Source of the DNA: Albimonas sp041685625
GTDB lineage: Bacteria > Pseudomonadota > Alphaproteobacteria > Rhodobacterales > Rhodobacteraceae
Direction: 5' to 3'
Assembly: GCA_041685625.1 (NCBI GenBank)
Contig: JAWLFJ010000004.1
Coordinates: 1-64,000, forward strand
DNA: 64,000 nucleotides
Position numbers and translations under genes: made by a program. The stretch's first letter is position 1; every line of letters begins with the position of its first letter. The notes under the pieces were generated by a model. That model was not told the origin of the DNA. It worked only from the letters and a program-made list of their open reading frames with translations, and searched no databases. Of the stretch, positions 56,701-64,000 are shown one piece after another.

Positions 56701-56814
56701 CGGCGCCGGATCCTCTCGGTCCGGATCGGGGCCCCCCCCGTCTCCGGCCTGTCCGCCGCCTGCGGCCCCCCCGGCATCACCCCTGCCGGCGGCGCCGCGT
56801 CACGCGTCGCCCTT

Positions 56815-57204
56815 TCAAGCCGCGTCGCTGAGGACGCGGGCGAGGTCGAACAGCCGGCGGCGCTGCGTCTCGGGGATGGCGTAGTAGGAGCGCACGAGCT
56901 CCAGAGCCTCCCGATCCGCCAGCAGATCGCCCTTGGCGAACGCCGTCCCCTCGATCGCCCCTTCGAGAGGTTCGGCGCCGGCTTCGACGTCCAGCCCCTC
57001 GAAGAAGTAGCTCACCGGCACGTCCAGCGACTGTGCGATGTCCCAGAGGCGCGAGGCGCTGATCCGGTTCATGCCCGTCTCGTATTTCTGGATCTGCTGG
57101 AACTTGATGCCGACGCGTTCGCCGAGCTGTTGTTGCGTCATGCCCATCATCCACCTGCGGTGGCGGACCCGCTTGCCCACATGGGCGTCGACCGGGTGCT
57201 TCAT
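56815..57204 (-). CDS. HTH (Cro/CI) transcriptional regulator, PraR-like
   Basis: A 129-residue regulator. Residues 12-66 form an XRE helix-turn-helix (MTQQQLGERVGIKFQQIQKYETGMNRISASRLWDIAQSL) and VPVSYFFEGLD follows, a pattern shared with the rhizobial PraR/PhrR group controlling attachment and quorum sensing. The C-terminal half (LELVRSYYAIPETQRRRLFDLARVL) is conserved in that group. Start ATG 57204 with AGGAGCAGC upstream; a start at 57255 would add residues not like the family. It follows typA after a terminator, so it likely has its own promoter. Confidence 0.87.
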   Translation of the reverse strand: MKHPVDAHVGKRVRHRRWMMGMTQQQLGERVGIKFQQIQKYETGMNRISASRLWDIAQSLDVPVSYFFEGLDVEAGAEPLEGAIEGTAFAKGDLLADREALELVRSYYAIPETQRRRLFDLARVLSDAA

Positions 57205-57420
57205 CTGTCGCTGCTCCTGACTGTACACTCGGCAAGGTAAGCGCCGGAACACCACGCACGTCAGACCCCGTCACCCAAACGGGGTCCGCTCCGTGCAGCC
57301 GCTTTCGATCACCCACCGGTTGCATGGAACGTTCGGGAATGTAACCGCGAGGACAGCGAGGACGCAATCGCCCGCCCTGCGGTTGTCCCCGGCAGACCGC
57401 GGCGGAATCGCGAAATGCGA

Positions 57421-57453
57421 CAAAATCGGCTCAGGCGGCTCCCGCCTGAGCCG
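57421..57453 (-). terminator. Rho-independent terminator overlapping the typA stop codon
   Basis: A 12-bp perfect stem (CGGCTCAGGCGG with CCGCCTGAGCCG, loop of three bases) is followed on the minus strand by ATTTTG. The typA stop codon (57431-57433) lies within the stem, so the terminator codes for the last residues of TypA (QAGAA). Confidence 0.8.
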
Positions 57454-59260
57454 CCCGCGACGCCCGTTTGCGCTCATGCGGGTCGAGATGACGCTTGCGC
57501 AGACGAATCGCCATCGGCGTGACCTCGACCAGTTCGTCGTCCTCGATGAAGGCGATGGCCTCCTCGAGGCCGAAGCGCCGGGCAGGCGTCAGGATCACGT
57601 TCTCGTCCTTGCCGGAGGCGCGGATGTTGGTGAGCTTCTTGCCCTTCAGCGGATTCACCTCGAGATCGCCCGAGCGGGCGTTCTCGCCGATTATCATTCC
57701 CTGGTAGACCGGCTCGCCGGGCGCCACGCAGAGCCGCCCGCGATCCTCCAGGTTGAACAGGGCGTAGGGCGCCGCGTCGCCCTGCTCCATGGAGATCAGG
57801 ACGCCGGTGCGCCGGCCCGGGATCGGACCCTTCCAGTCGGCCCAGGCGTGGAACACCCGGTTCAGGATGCCGGTGCCGCGCGTGTCGGTCAGGAACTCGC
57901 CGTGATAGCCGATCAGCCCGCGCGAGGGCGCGTGGAACACCAGCCGCGTCTTGCCGCCGCCGGAGGGCTTCATCTCCACCATCTCCGCCTTGCGCTGCGA
58001 GAGCTTCTCGACCACCGCGCCGGAATGCTCCTCGTCGACGTCGACCGTCACCTCCTCGATCGGCTCGAGGCGCCGGCCGTCCTCCTCGCGCGTCACCACC
58101 CGCGGGCGCGAGACCGAGAGCTCGAAGCCCTCGCGGCGCATGGTCTCGATCAGGACGCCGAGCTGGAGTTCCCCGCGCCCGGAGACCTCGAAGGCGTCGC
58201 GCTGCGGCGTGTCGGCGATGTGGATCGCGACGTTGCCCTCGGCCTCGCGCGCCAGGCGCTCGCGGATCACGCGGCTCTGCACCTTCTCGCCCTCGCGCCC
58301 CGCGAAGGGGCTGTCGTTGATCGAGAAGATCACCGAGATCGTCGGCGGATCGATCGGCTGGGAGGGCAGGGGGGCCGACACCTCGGTCGCCGCCAGCGTG
58401 TCCGCCACCGTCGCCTTCTGCATCCCGGCGAGGGCGACGATGTCGCCCGCCTCCGCCCTGTCGACCGGCTGGCGGCCGAGCCCGCGGAAGGCCAGCACCT
58501 TGGAGACGCGGAAGCGCTCGATCTCCGAGCCGTCGCGGCTCATCGCCTTGACCTGCGCGCCGGGCGCCACGGCCCCGGCCTCGATGCGCCCGGTCAGGAG
58601 CCGGCCGAGATAGGGGTCCGCCTCCAGCGTCGTCGCCAGCATGGCGAAGGGCTCGCCGTCCCGGCCCTGCTGCTTCGGCGCCGGAACGTGGCGCAGCACC
58701 AGCGCGAACAGCGCCGAGAGGTCCTCGCGCGGGCCGTCGAGGTCCTCGTCCGCCCAGCCCGCCCGGCCCGAGGCGTAGAGCACGGGAAAGTCGAGCTGAT
58801 CCTCGTCCGCGCCGAGCGCGGCGAAGAGATCGAACACCTCGTCGAGCGCGCGGTCGGCGTCCGCCTCCGGCTTGTCGATCTTGTTGAGCACCACGATCGG
58901 CCGGAGCCCGAGCGCCAGCGCCTTCTGGGTGACGAACTTGGTCTGCGGCATCGGCCCCTCGGCCGCGTCGACCAGCAGCACGACCCCGTCGACCATCGAG
59001 AGGATGCGCTCCACCTCGCCGCCGAAATCGGCGTGACCCGGCGTGTCGACGATGTTGATCCGCGCCCCTTCCCACTCGACCGAGGTCGCCTTGGCGAGGA
59101 TCGTGATCCCGCGCTCGCGCTCGAGGTCGTTCGAATCCATCGCCCGTTCGGCGACGGCCTGGTTGTCGCGGAAGGAGCCGGACTGTTTCAGAAGGTTGTC
59201 GACCAGCGTGGTCTTGCCGTGGTCGACATGGGCGATGATCGCGATGTTGCGAAGCTCCAT
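57431..59260 (-). CDS. typA: Translational GTPase TypA/BipA
   Basis: A 609-residue ribosome-associated GTPase important for ribosome assembly and stress growth. G1 AHVDHGKTT, G2/switch RGITI, G3 DTPGHADFGGEVER, G4 NKID; then domain II, the EF-G-like domains (GRGELQLGVLIETMRREGFEL), SRGLIGYHGEFLTDTRGTG and the TypA-specific C-terminus ending near ELVEVTPMAIRLRKRHLDPHERKR. Length is normal. The 3' end forms part of a terminator hairpin. Confidence 0.96.
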   Translation of the reverse strand: MELRNIAIIAHVDHGKTTLVDNLLKQSGSFRDNQAVAERAMDSNDLERERGITILAKATSVEWEGARINIVDTPGHADFGGEVERILSMVDGVVLLVDAAEGPMPQTKFVTQKALALGLRPIVVLNKIDKPEADADRALDEVFDLFAALGADEDQLDFPVLYASGRAGWADEDLDGPREDLSALFALVLRHVPAPKQQGRDGEPFAMLATTLEADPYLGRLLTGRIEAGAVAPGAQVKAMSRDGSEIERFRVSKVLAFRGLGRQPVDRAEAGDIVALAGMQKATVADTLAATEVSAPLPSQPIDPPTISVIFSINDSPFAGREGEKVQSRVIRERLAREAEGNVAIHIADTPQRDAFEVSGRGELQLGVLIETMRREGFELSVSRPRVVTREEDGRRLEPIEEVTVDVDEEHSGAVVEKLSQRKAEMVEMKPSGGGKTRLVFHAPSRGLIGYHGEFLTDTRGTGILNRVFHAWADWKGPIPGRRTGVLISMEQGDAAPYALFNLEDRGRLCVAPGEPVYQGMIIGENARSGDLEVNPLKGKKLTNIRASGKDENVILTPARRFGLEEAIAFIEDDELVEVTPMAIRLRKRHLDPHERKRASRAAQAGAA

Positions 59261-59408
59261 CGGGCGGGGTCCTCGGGCGGGGGCGTCGGAATGTCGGGGG
59301 ACGCGGGCATGTCAGGGGGGCGGTCGCCGTCGCCGGCCCGCCGTCTCGCAGGTGCACATGGCCCATGCCGGGCGCTACGGCAAGCCCGCGCCGCGCCCGC
59401 GCCCCGCC

Positions 59409-60329
59409 TCAGCCCTCGCCGATGCGCTTCAGATCGAAGGGCGAGGTCTGGTAGACGTGGTTGATCCAGTTGCCGAAGAAGAGATGCGCGTGGCTGCGCC
59501 AGCGGTTGCGCGGCGCCCGGGTCTCGTCGTCGTTCGGGAAATAGTTGACCGGCGGCCGGATCGAATCGCCCGTCGTCCTGTCGCGCCGGTATTCCTCCAG
59601 CAGCGTGTCGCTGTCGTATTCCAGATGATTGAGCATCATCAGCGCCCGGTTCGCCGGATCCTCGATCAGGCAGGGCCCGATCTCGTCCGAGTTCACCAGC
59701 ACGCGCACCCCCTGCGGCAGGTCCGCCGCCCGGGTCTCCGTCCAGCGGCTCACCGGCACCAGGAAGCTGTCGGAGAAGCCGCGGAGCCACGGCGTCGCCG
59801 GCACCGTCACGCGGTGGCGGTAGATCCCGAACAGCTTCGCCGGCAGCGCGTGCTTCGGCACGCCGTGGAAATGGTGCAGCATCGCCTGCCCGCCCCAGCA
59901 GACGCCCAGCGTCGCGTGGGCGTGCCGCCGCGTCCAGTCGAAGATCCGGGTCAGCTCGTCCCAGTAGGTCACCGCCTCGAAGGGCTCGCGCTCCACCGGC
60001 GCGCCGGTGACGATGAAGCCGTCGAACTTGCGGCCGGAGGCCTCGATCTCCGCGAAGGTCCGGTAGAACGCCTCCAGATGCTCCGGCGCGGTGTTGCGCG
60101 GCCGGTGATGGGTCATCCGCACCAGCGTCAGGTCGATCTGCAGCGGCCCCGCGCCGATGACGCGGGCGAACTGCGTCTCGGTCTGCACCTTCTTCGGCAT
60201 CAGGTTCAGCAGCCCGATCTGCATCGGCCGCACGTCCTGCCGGACCGCCGCCTCCTCGGACATCACCATGACGCCCTCGCGGTCGAGGACGTCGATGGCG
60301 GGCAGGCCGGCGGGGATCTTGATGGGCAT
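59409..60329 (-). CDS. metA: Homoserine O-acetyltransferase (MetA type)
   Basis: A 306-residue class I amidotransferase-like enzyme of methionine synthesis. The catalytic Cys144 lies in GVCWGGQ; the His in PNDDETRAPRNRWRSHAHLFFGNW and the Glu in LNHLEYD complete the triad. At the residue that sets acyl donor choice (E. coli Gly111) this protein has Glu113 in GAPVEREPF, which in studied MetA proteins selects acetyl-CoA rather than succinyl-CoA. So I call it acetyltransferase despite the family name. The start follows the next gene by 34 bases, leaving no room for a SAM riboswitch. Confidence 0.92.
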   Translation of the reverse strand: MPIKIPAGLPAIDVLDREGVMVMSEEAAVRQDVRPMQIGLLNLMPKKVQTETQFARVIGAGPLQIDLTLVRMTHHRPRNTAPEHLEAFYRTFAEIEASGRKFDGFIVTGAPVEREPFEAVTYWDELTRIFDWTRRHAHATLGVCWGGQAMLHHFHGVPKHALPAKLFGIYRHRVTVPATPWLRGFSDSFLVPVSRWTETRAADLPQGVRVLVNSDEIGPCLIEDPANRALMMLNHLEYDSDTLLEEYRRDRTTGDSIRPPVNYFPNDDETRAPRNRWRSHAHLFFGNWINHVYQTSPFDLKRIGEG

Positions 60330-60363
60330 GGGTCGTGCGGGGCTCCTCAGGTCGCGGCCGCGC

Positions 60364-61239
60364 CTACATAGAAGCCGTCGCGCGCGAGTCCAAGGCGGCC
60401 GCGATCACCCCGAGGATCTCCGCCTCCGTCTCCGCGGCGGCCATGTCGTCGGCCTCCACCGTCACGCCCCAGTTGTCCGCGATCGCCTGATAGAGCGGCC
60501 GGCGGTGCGCGATCTGGTGCGCGAAGCCCCAGCGCACGAAGGCGTCGGGGTCGACCTCGTCCTCGGCCTCGCCGGTCTCGGCGCGGTACTCCTCCCAGAA
60601 GCGCAGCAGCATCGCCTCCTGGTAGTAGATCGGCTTCGGCGCCCGGTCGAAGCGCGCCTTCAGCGCCGCCTCGTGCGCCTCGGTCCCGCGGATGTAGACC
60701 GGCAGCATCGCCCGGCCGAGGGCCGAGAGCACCGGGTCGCGCGGATCGTGCGGCTCCACCACCTCGCAGATCGAGCCCGAGGTGTCGCAGACGAAATGCG
60801 CGTATTCGTAGAGGTCGCGCGCCCGGTCGACGAAGCCCCGCGCATCCAGCATCGCGGCGATCTCGGCCTCGCGGTGCATGCGCTGGCGCTTGAGATATTC
60901 GGCGAAGGCGATGCCGCCCTCCGCCGGATCGCCCGGCTTGCCGAGCCAGGTGGAGAGCGGCGCGAGGTTGTGGAAGCTGAGCTTGGAGGAGATGCGGATC
61001 GAGTCCGAGCGCAGCAGCGCGCGCAGCAGCGGCGACTTCATCGCCTCGCGCTTGAAGTCGTCGGCGATGCGCTCGCCGAGGTAGCGGGTGCCGATGCGGT
61101 AGTCGACGGAATAGTGGAACCAGTCCCCCTCCTCGCGCAGCAGGTCGGAGAGCCGGGTCTTGCCGACCCCGGACATGCCGATGAAGGCGATCGCCTTGCG
61201 GGGCGCGGCGAGGAAGGCCTCGGCGGACGGGTAGAGCAT
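60364..61239 (-). CDS. Uncharacterised P-loop ATPase/kinase-like protein
   Basis: A 291-residue cytosolic protein with a Walker A motif GMSGVGKT (21-28), then LREEGDWFHYSVDYRIGTRYLGERI and FVCDTSGSICEVVEP. It resembles small kinase-like P-loop proteins conserved in Rhodobacterales and their relatives, without a known substrate. The many Asp/Glu and Tyr residues toward the end (IYYQEAMLLRFWEEYRAE) give no further clue. Located upstream of metA on the same strand, probably co-transcribed with it. Confidence 0.75.
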   Translation of the reverse strand: MLYPSAEAFLAAPRKAIAFIGMSGVGKTRLSDLLREEGDWFHYSVDYRIGTRYLGERIADDFKREAMKSPLLRALLRSDSIRISSKLSFHNLAPLSTWLGKPGDPAEGGIAFAEYLKRQRMHREAEIAAMLDARGFVDRARDLYEYAHFVCDTSGSICEVVEPHDPRDPVLSALGRAMLPVYIRGTEAHEAALKARFDRAPKPIYYQEAMLLRFWEEYRAETGEAEDEVDPDAFVRWGFAHQIAHRRPLYQAIADNWGVTVEADDMAAAETEAEILGVIAAALDSRATASM

Positions 61240-61340
61240 GGCGCGGGCTCCGGGCGGCCGGTTTCGCCGCGGCTCTAGCGCGCGCCGCGGGCGGAGGAAA
61301 GGGGCCTTCGAACGGGCCGGAGAGGCGGCCCGGAGACGCG

Positions 61341-61377
61341 CGGCGCCCGCCGCGGACCTCCGCCGCGGCGGGCGCCG
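61341..61377 (-). terminator. Long GC hairpin after ppa
   Basis: A 15-bp perfect stem (CGGCGCCCGCCGCGG with CCGCGGCGGGCGCCG) with a seven-base loop begins about 40 bases after the ppa stop codon on the minus strand. There is no T-run. It is the longest perfect stem noticed in the window. Confidence 0.55.
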
Positions 61378-61414
61378 ATCCGTCGTCGGCGGGGCGCCGG
61401 CCCCGCCGCGGGGC

Positions 61415-61951
61415 TCACTTTCCGGCGGCCTCGATCGACTTGGCGAGGATCGCCTCGGCCTCGGCCTTGTCGCCCCAGCCGATCACCTTGACCCACTTGC
61501 CCGCCTCGAGGTCCTTGTAGTGCTCGAAGAAGTGCTTGATGCGCTCGCGCGTCTTCGGGGCGATGTCCTCGAGGTCCTGCACATGGGCCTGGAACGGATC
61601 GACCTTCTCGATCGGCACGGCGATCAGCTTGTCGTCCATGCCGCCGTCGTCCTCCATCTTGAGGACGCCGACCGGGCGGCAGCGGATCACGACGCCGGGC
61701 GCGAGGTCGAAGTCGCAGAGCACGAGCACGTCGGTCGGATCGCCGTCGTCGTGCAGGGAGTTCGGCACGAAGCCGTAGTTGCACGGATAGAACATCGGCG
61801 TGTTGACGATGCGGTCGACGAACACCGCGCCCGAGTCCTTGTCGATCTCGTATTTCACCGGCGCGCCGCCCCCGGCGCCGCCGGTGATCTCGATGACCAC
61901 GTTGACGTCGGTCGGCGGGTTCTTGCCGGCGGGAATGGCGTCGAGATTCAT
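61415..61951 (-). CDS. ppa: Inorganic pyrophosphatase (class A)
   Basis: A 178-residue family I soluble pyrophosphatase. The active-site core HDDGDPTDVLVL (67-78), the N-terminal VNVVIEITGGAGG and YEIDKDSG, FYPCNYGFVPNS, and the later KMEDDGGMDDKLIAVP and KHFFEHYKDLEAGKWVKV are standard. It removes pyrophosphate from biosynthetic reactions. I set ATG 61951; the longer frame to 62593 is shadow. Confidence 0.96.
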   Translation of the reverse strand: MNLDAIPAGKNPPTDVNVVIEITGGAGGGAPVKYEIDKDSGAVFVDRIVNTPMFYPCNYGFVPNSLHDDGDPTDVLVLCDFDLAPGVVIRCRPVGVLKMEDDGGMDDKLIAVPIEKVDPFQAHVQDLEDIAPKTRERIKHFFEHYKDLEAGKWVKVIGWGDKAEAEAILAKSIEAAGK

Positions 61952-62106
61952 CCGGTCGTCTCCTCGTTGTCCGCCCCTCTCGGGTTCGGCGCGGCGCATA
62001 GCATGCGGCGCCGCAGCATGGAAGGGCGCGCTCGGCGAGGAGACCCGCGCGGGCGGCTTCGGACGGAGCCGTCGGCGCAGCGGTCCGCGGGACCGGTCGG
62101 TCGGTG

Positions 62107-62514
62107 TTAGAGTTCGGCGATCTCGACGATCTCGAAGCGCTTCCCCTGTTCGTTGACCGAGATGACGGCGTCGCCGTTGCGTACGAGGAGATCGCAACGC
62201 GCGTCGGCCCGTTCGTTCGCGAGGCAGATCGCGCCCTCGGGTGTCGCCTGCCACGTCCAGAAGAAGCGCGCGCCGTTGGGCGCGACGTAGGTGTAGTCGC
62301 CGTCCGCCTCGACCAGCGAGCGGCTTCCGTCCTCGTAGGTCAGCTCGCGGTCCGAGACCAGCGCGGTCAGCTCCTCGGCGTTCAGCGGCGCATCGCCCTG
62401 CTGGGTGTTCCAAGCCGAAGTCGTTGCGGCCGCGGTGTCGGCGGTCTGCTGGGCGCAGGCCGCGAGGGTGCCGGCGACGGTCAGGGCGAAGATCGCGCGA
62501 AACGCAGGTCTCAT
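62107..62514 (-). CDS. Small lipoprotein of unknown function
   Basis: A 135-residue protein with a type II signal peptide: MRPAFRAIFALTVAGTLAAC, lipobox LAAC with Cys20 as the lipidated residue. The mature part (about 115 residues) is acidic and contains two Cys (ICLANERADARC) that may form a disulphide. The YVAPNGARFFWTWQATPEGAIC segment suggests a small beta-domain. No family I recognise. It stands between ppa and the EamA transporter. Confidence 0.72.
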   Translation of the reverse strand: MRPAFRAIFALTVAGTLAACAQQTADTAAATTSAWNTQQGDAPLNAEELTALVSDRELTYEDGSRSLVEADGDYTYVAPNGARFFWTWQATPEGAICLANERADARCDLLVRNGDAVISVNEQGKRFEIVEIAEL

Positions 62515-62672
62515 GATTGTCCTCGTTTTGGCTGGATGGCCCGCGAAATTGAGCCAAGGGTATCAGTGTTTCGCCTCGCCACCCTGCTATCAATCCTACC
62601 TTCGGCGCGGCGGTGCTCCGGAACGGCGGTCGTCGACACGGACGCTTTCACAGGCGCGCGCTTCGACTACCA

Positions 62673-63590
62673 TCACCCCGCCGCGACGCGCCGCCGCTCG
62701 GCGCGCATGTTGAGGAGGTTCCCCGCCATCACCAGCGCCGCGCCGATCAGCACGAAGGGCTCCAGCGGCTCGGCGTAGAGCCACACGCCCACCACCGCGA
62801 TCATCGGCAGGCGCAGGAACTCCATCGGCGAGACCACGGTCGCCGGCGCCAGCGACAGCGCGCTCGCCACGCAGAAATGCGCCGCGAGCCCGCAGACCGA
62901 GACCAGAAGCACCCAGTGCAGCGTCGCCGAGGTCGGGACCGCGATCTCGAGATCCCAGCCCGCCGTCGCCAGGCCGAACAGCGACTGAAGCCCGACCATG
63001 AAGAACATGATCGAGGCCATGCTCTCGCTCCGGCTCAGCTTCTTGGTGAACATCATGTTGAAGGCGAAGCACACCGCCGCGCCGAGCGCCGCCGTCTGCC
63101 CGATCCCGAAGGCGGCCGAGCCCTCCGCCGTCCAGGGCCGCGCCACCACCAGGATCCCCGCGAAGCCCAGCAGCGCCGCCGTCGCCCGCACCCCGGTGAA
63201 GCGCTCCTTCAGCACGAAGGGCGCCAGCACCGCGATCCAGATCGGCGAGGTGAACTCGTAGGCGAAGAGCTGCGCCAGCGGGATCGCCGTGACCGCGAAG
63301 AACCAGAGGTTCTGGCCGGTGAAGTGGAACACGTTCCGCGCCGCGTGCAGGCCGAGATTGCGGAACCGGATCTCGTGCAGACGCCCGCGCAGCCCCAGCG
63401 CCGAGACCACGATGACGACGCCGATCAGCGAGCGCCACGTCATCAGCTCGAAGGTGTCGAGCTCGGCGGCCGCCTCGCGTCCCGCCACCGCCATCGTCGA
63501 GAAGCAGGTCAGCGCCAGCAGCATCCAGCCCGCCGCCGCGAGCGGGCGGTCGTCCCGGCCGAGCCGGGGCGCCTCCGCCGGGGCGCTCAA
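62673..63590 (-). CDS. EamA/DMT family transporter
   Basis: A 305-residue integral membrane protein with ten hydrophobic helices in two EamA repeats (first ending near VLKERFTGVRATAALLGFAGILVVARPW; second near PMIAVVGVWLYAEPLEPFVLIGAALVMAGNLLNMRAE). The family exports or imports small metabolites, often amino acids or purines; the cargo is unknown. The start is taken as TTG 63590 overlapping the aroQ stop (TTGA), since the first helix lies near the right distance; a later ATG inside helix one would truncate it. Confidence 0.82.
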   Translation of the reverse strand: MSAPAEAPRLGRDDRPLAAAGWMLLALTCFSTMAVAGREAAAELDTFELMTWRSLIGVVIVVSALGLRGRLHEIRFRNLGLHAARNVFHFTGQNLWFFAVTAIPLAQLFAYEFTSPIWIAVLAPFVLKERFTGVRATAALLGFAGILVVARPWTAEGSAAFGIGQTAALGAAVCFAFNMMFTKKLSRSESMASIMFFMVGLQSLFGLATAGWDLEIAVPTSATLHWVLLVSVCGLAAHFCVASALSLAPATVVSPMEFLRLPMIAVVGVWLYAEPLEPFVLIGAALVMAGNLLNMRAERRRVAAG

Positions 63591-64000
63591 GCCCGCGCCT
63601 CGAGCGCCTCCGCCGCCGCCTCCAGCGCGTGCAGGTAGCCGCGCCAGCCGAAGCCGGCGATCACCCCGTCCGCGCGCAGCGCGACGTAGCTGTGGTGGCG
63701 GAACGCCTCGCGCCGATGGATGTTGGAGAGGTGCAGCTCCACCACGAAGCCCTCGAAGGCCCGCAGCGCGTCGAGGATCGCGACGCTGGTGTGCGTGAAG
63801 GCGCCGGCGTTGAGGATCACCGCGTCGGCGCCGTCGCGCGCCTCGTGGATCCAGTCCACCAGCGTCCCCTCGTGGTTCGACTGGCGGAAGTCGAGCGCGA
63901 GGCCGCGCCGCTCGGCGAGGTCGCGGCAGCGCGCCTCGATGTCGGCCAGCGTCTCGCGGCCGTAGATCTCGGGCTCGCGCAGGCCCAGAAGATTCAGGTT
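63587..64000 (-). CDS. aroQ: Type II 3-dehydroquinate dehydratase, N-terminus beyond window edge
   Basis: The 137 visible codons start within N-L-N-L-L-G-L-R-E-P-E-I-Y-G, the conserved beginning of AroQ after about 8-10 missing residues. FRQSNHEGTLVDWIHEA, ILNAGAFTHTSVAILDAL (the catalytic GAYTHTS-type stretch, here Phe for Tyr) and VELHLSNIHRREAFRHHSYV with its catalytic His follow the dodecameric shikimate-pathway enzyme. The A-Phe-T-H-T-S variant keeps the Thr and His. Its stop overlaps the TTG start of the transporter. Confidence 0.92.
   Translation of the reverse strand, partial: NLNLLGLREPEIYGRETLADIEARCRDLAERRGLALDFRQSNHEGTLVDWIHEARDGADAVILNAGAFTHTSVAILDALRAFEGFVVELHLSNIHRREAFRHHSYVALRADGVIAGFGWRGYLHALEAAAEALEARA

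Noticed and set aside
60330..60363. Possible SAM-II or SAM/SAH riboswitch before metA
   Set aside because: Only 34 bases separate metA from the upstream gene, too few for a riboswitch, and no pseudoknot-like pairing is visible.

Overview
The window reads as a chromosomal segment of a very high-GC alphaproteobacterium, most likely of the Rhodobacterales or a close relative. The support is the order rpsB-tsf-pyrH-frr-uppS-cdsA-dxr-rseP, an IlvB/IlvN pair of alphaproteobacterial type, a MaoC-phosphotransacetylase fusion next to ackA, a PraR-like HTH regulator behind typA, and an acetyl-type MetA. Base composition was judged by eye, not computed. I see no rRNA or tRNA genes, CRISPR arrays, insertion sequences or phage genes.

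Region 1 (1-10.9 kb): the start of an iron-dependent alcohol dehydrogenase behind a glutamine-synthetase-like ligase; a four-gene Mn/Zn ABC importer under a near-perfect Fur-family operator; an acetyl-phosphate pair (ackA and the MaoC-Pta fusion); an SMP-30 lactonase; and a malate/lactate dehydrogenase of the Ldh2 family.

Region 2 (11.2-17.2 kb): a cytochrome P450 directly followed by a progesterone 5-beta-reductase-like (PRISE) reductase, a SpoIIAA-like protein, then a tightly coupled DapA-like aldolase/lyase, hydantoinase and hydantoin racemase.

Region 3 (17.2-26.9 kb): a regulated acyl-CoA catabolic island. A TetR gene and an acyl-CoA dehydrogenase run one way. The divergent operon SDR, MaoC, APH-like kinase, SDR and FAD oxidoreductase has start/stop overlaps at every junction, and an acyl-CoA ligase follows the dehydrogenase. 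The kinase plus dehydrogenase pair looks like a split version of the ACAD10/11 system for 4-hydroxy acids.

Region 4 (26.9-39.1 kb): mixed accessory genes: a YiaW/YiaV-like membrane pair, a HAD hydrolase with a medium-chain reductase, two-domain-size patatin, nitronate monooxygenase-like protein, a small GlsB/YeaQ protein, a GT39-type glycosyltransferase, a DUF2254 protein, an SDR, and an unusual matrixin-like metalloprotease with about 19 RTX repeats.

Region 5 (39.5-47.7 kb): branched-chain amino acid synthesis. ilvB has a transcription attenuator with a 14-residue leader peptide containing F-V-I-I-R-V, and is separated from ilvN by a class III cyclase and two GFA-family genes. Upstream lie miaA, psuG and psuK, overlapping each other.

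Region 6 (47.8-64 kb): core housekeeping: translation (rpsB, tsf, frr), UMP kinase, undecaprenyl/isoprenoid/phospholipid synthesis, the site-2 protease RseP, a hisN-type phosphatase, an HTH regulator, typA with a terminator over its stop codon, metA, a P-loop protein, ppa, a lipoprotein, an EamA transporter and aroQ (truncated by the window edge).
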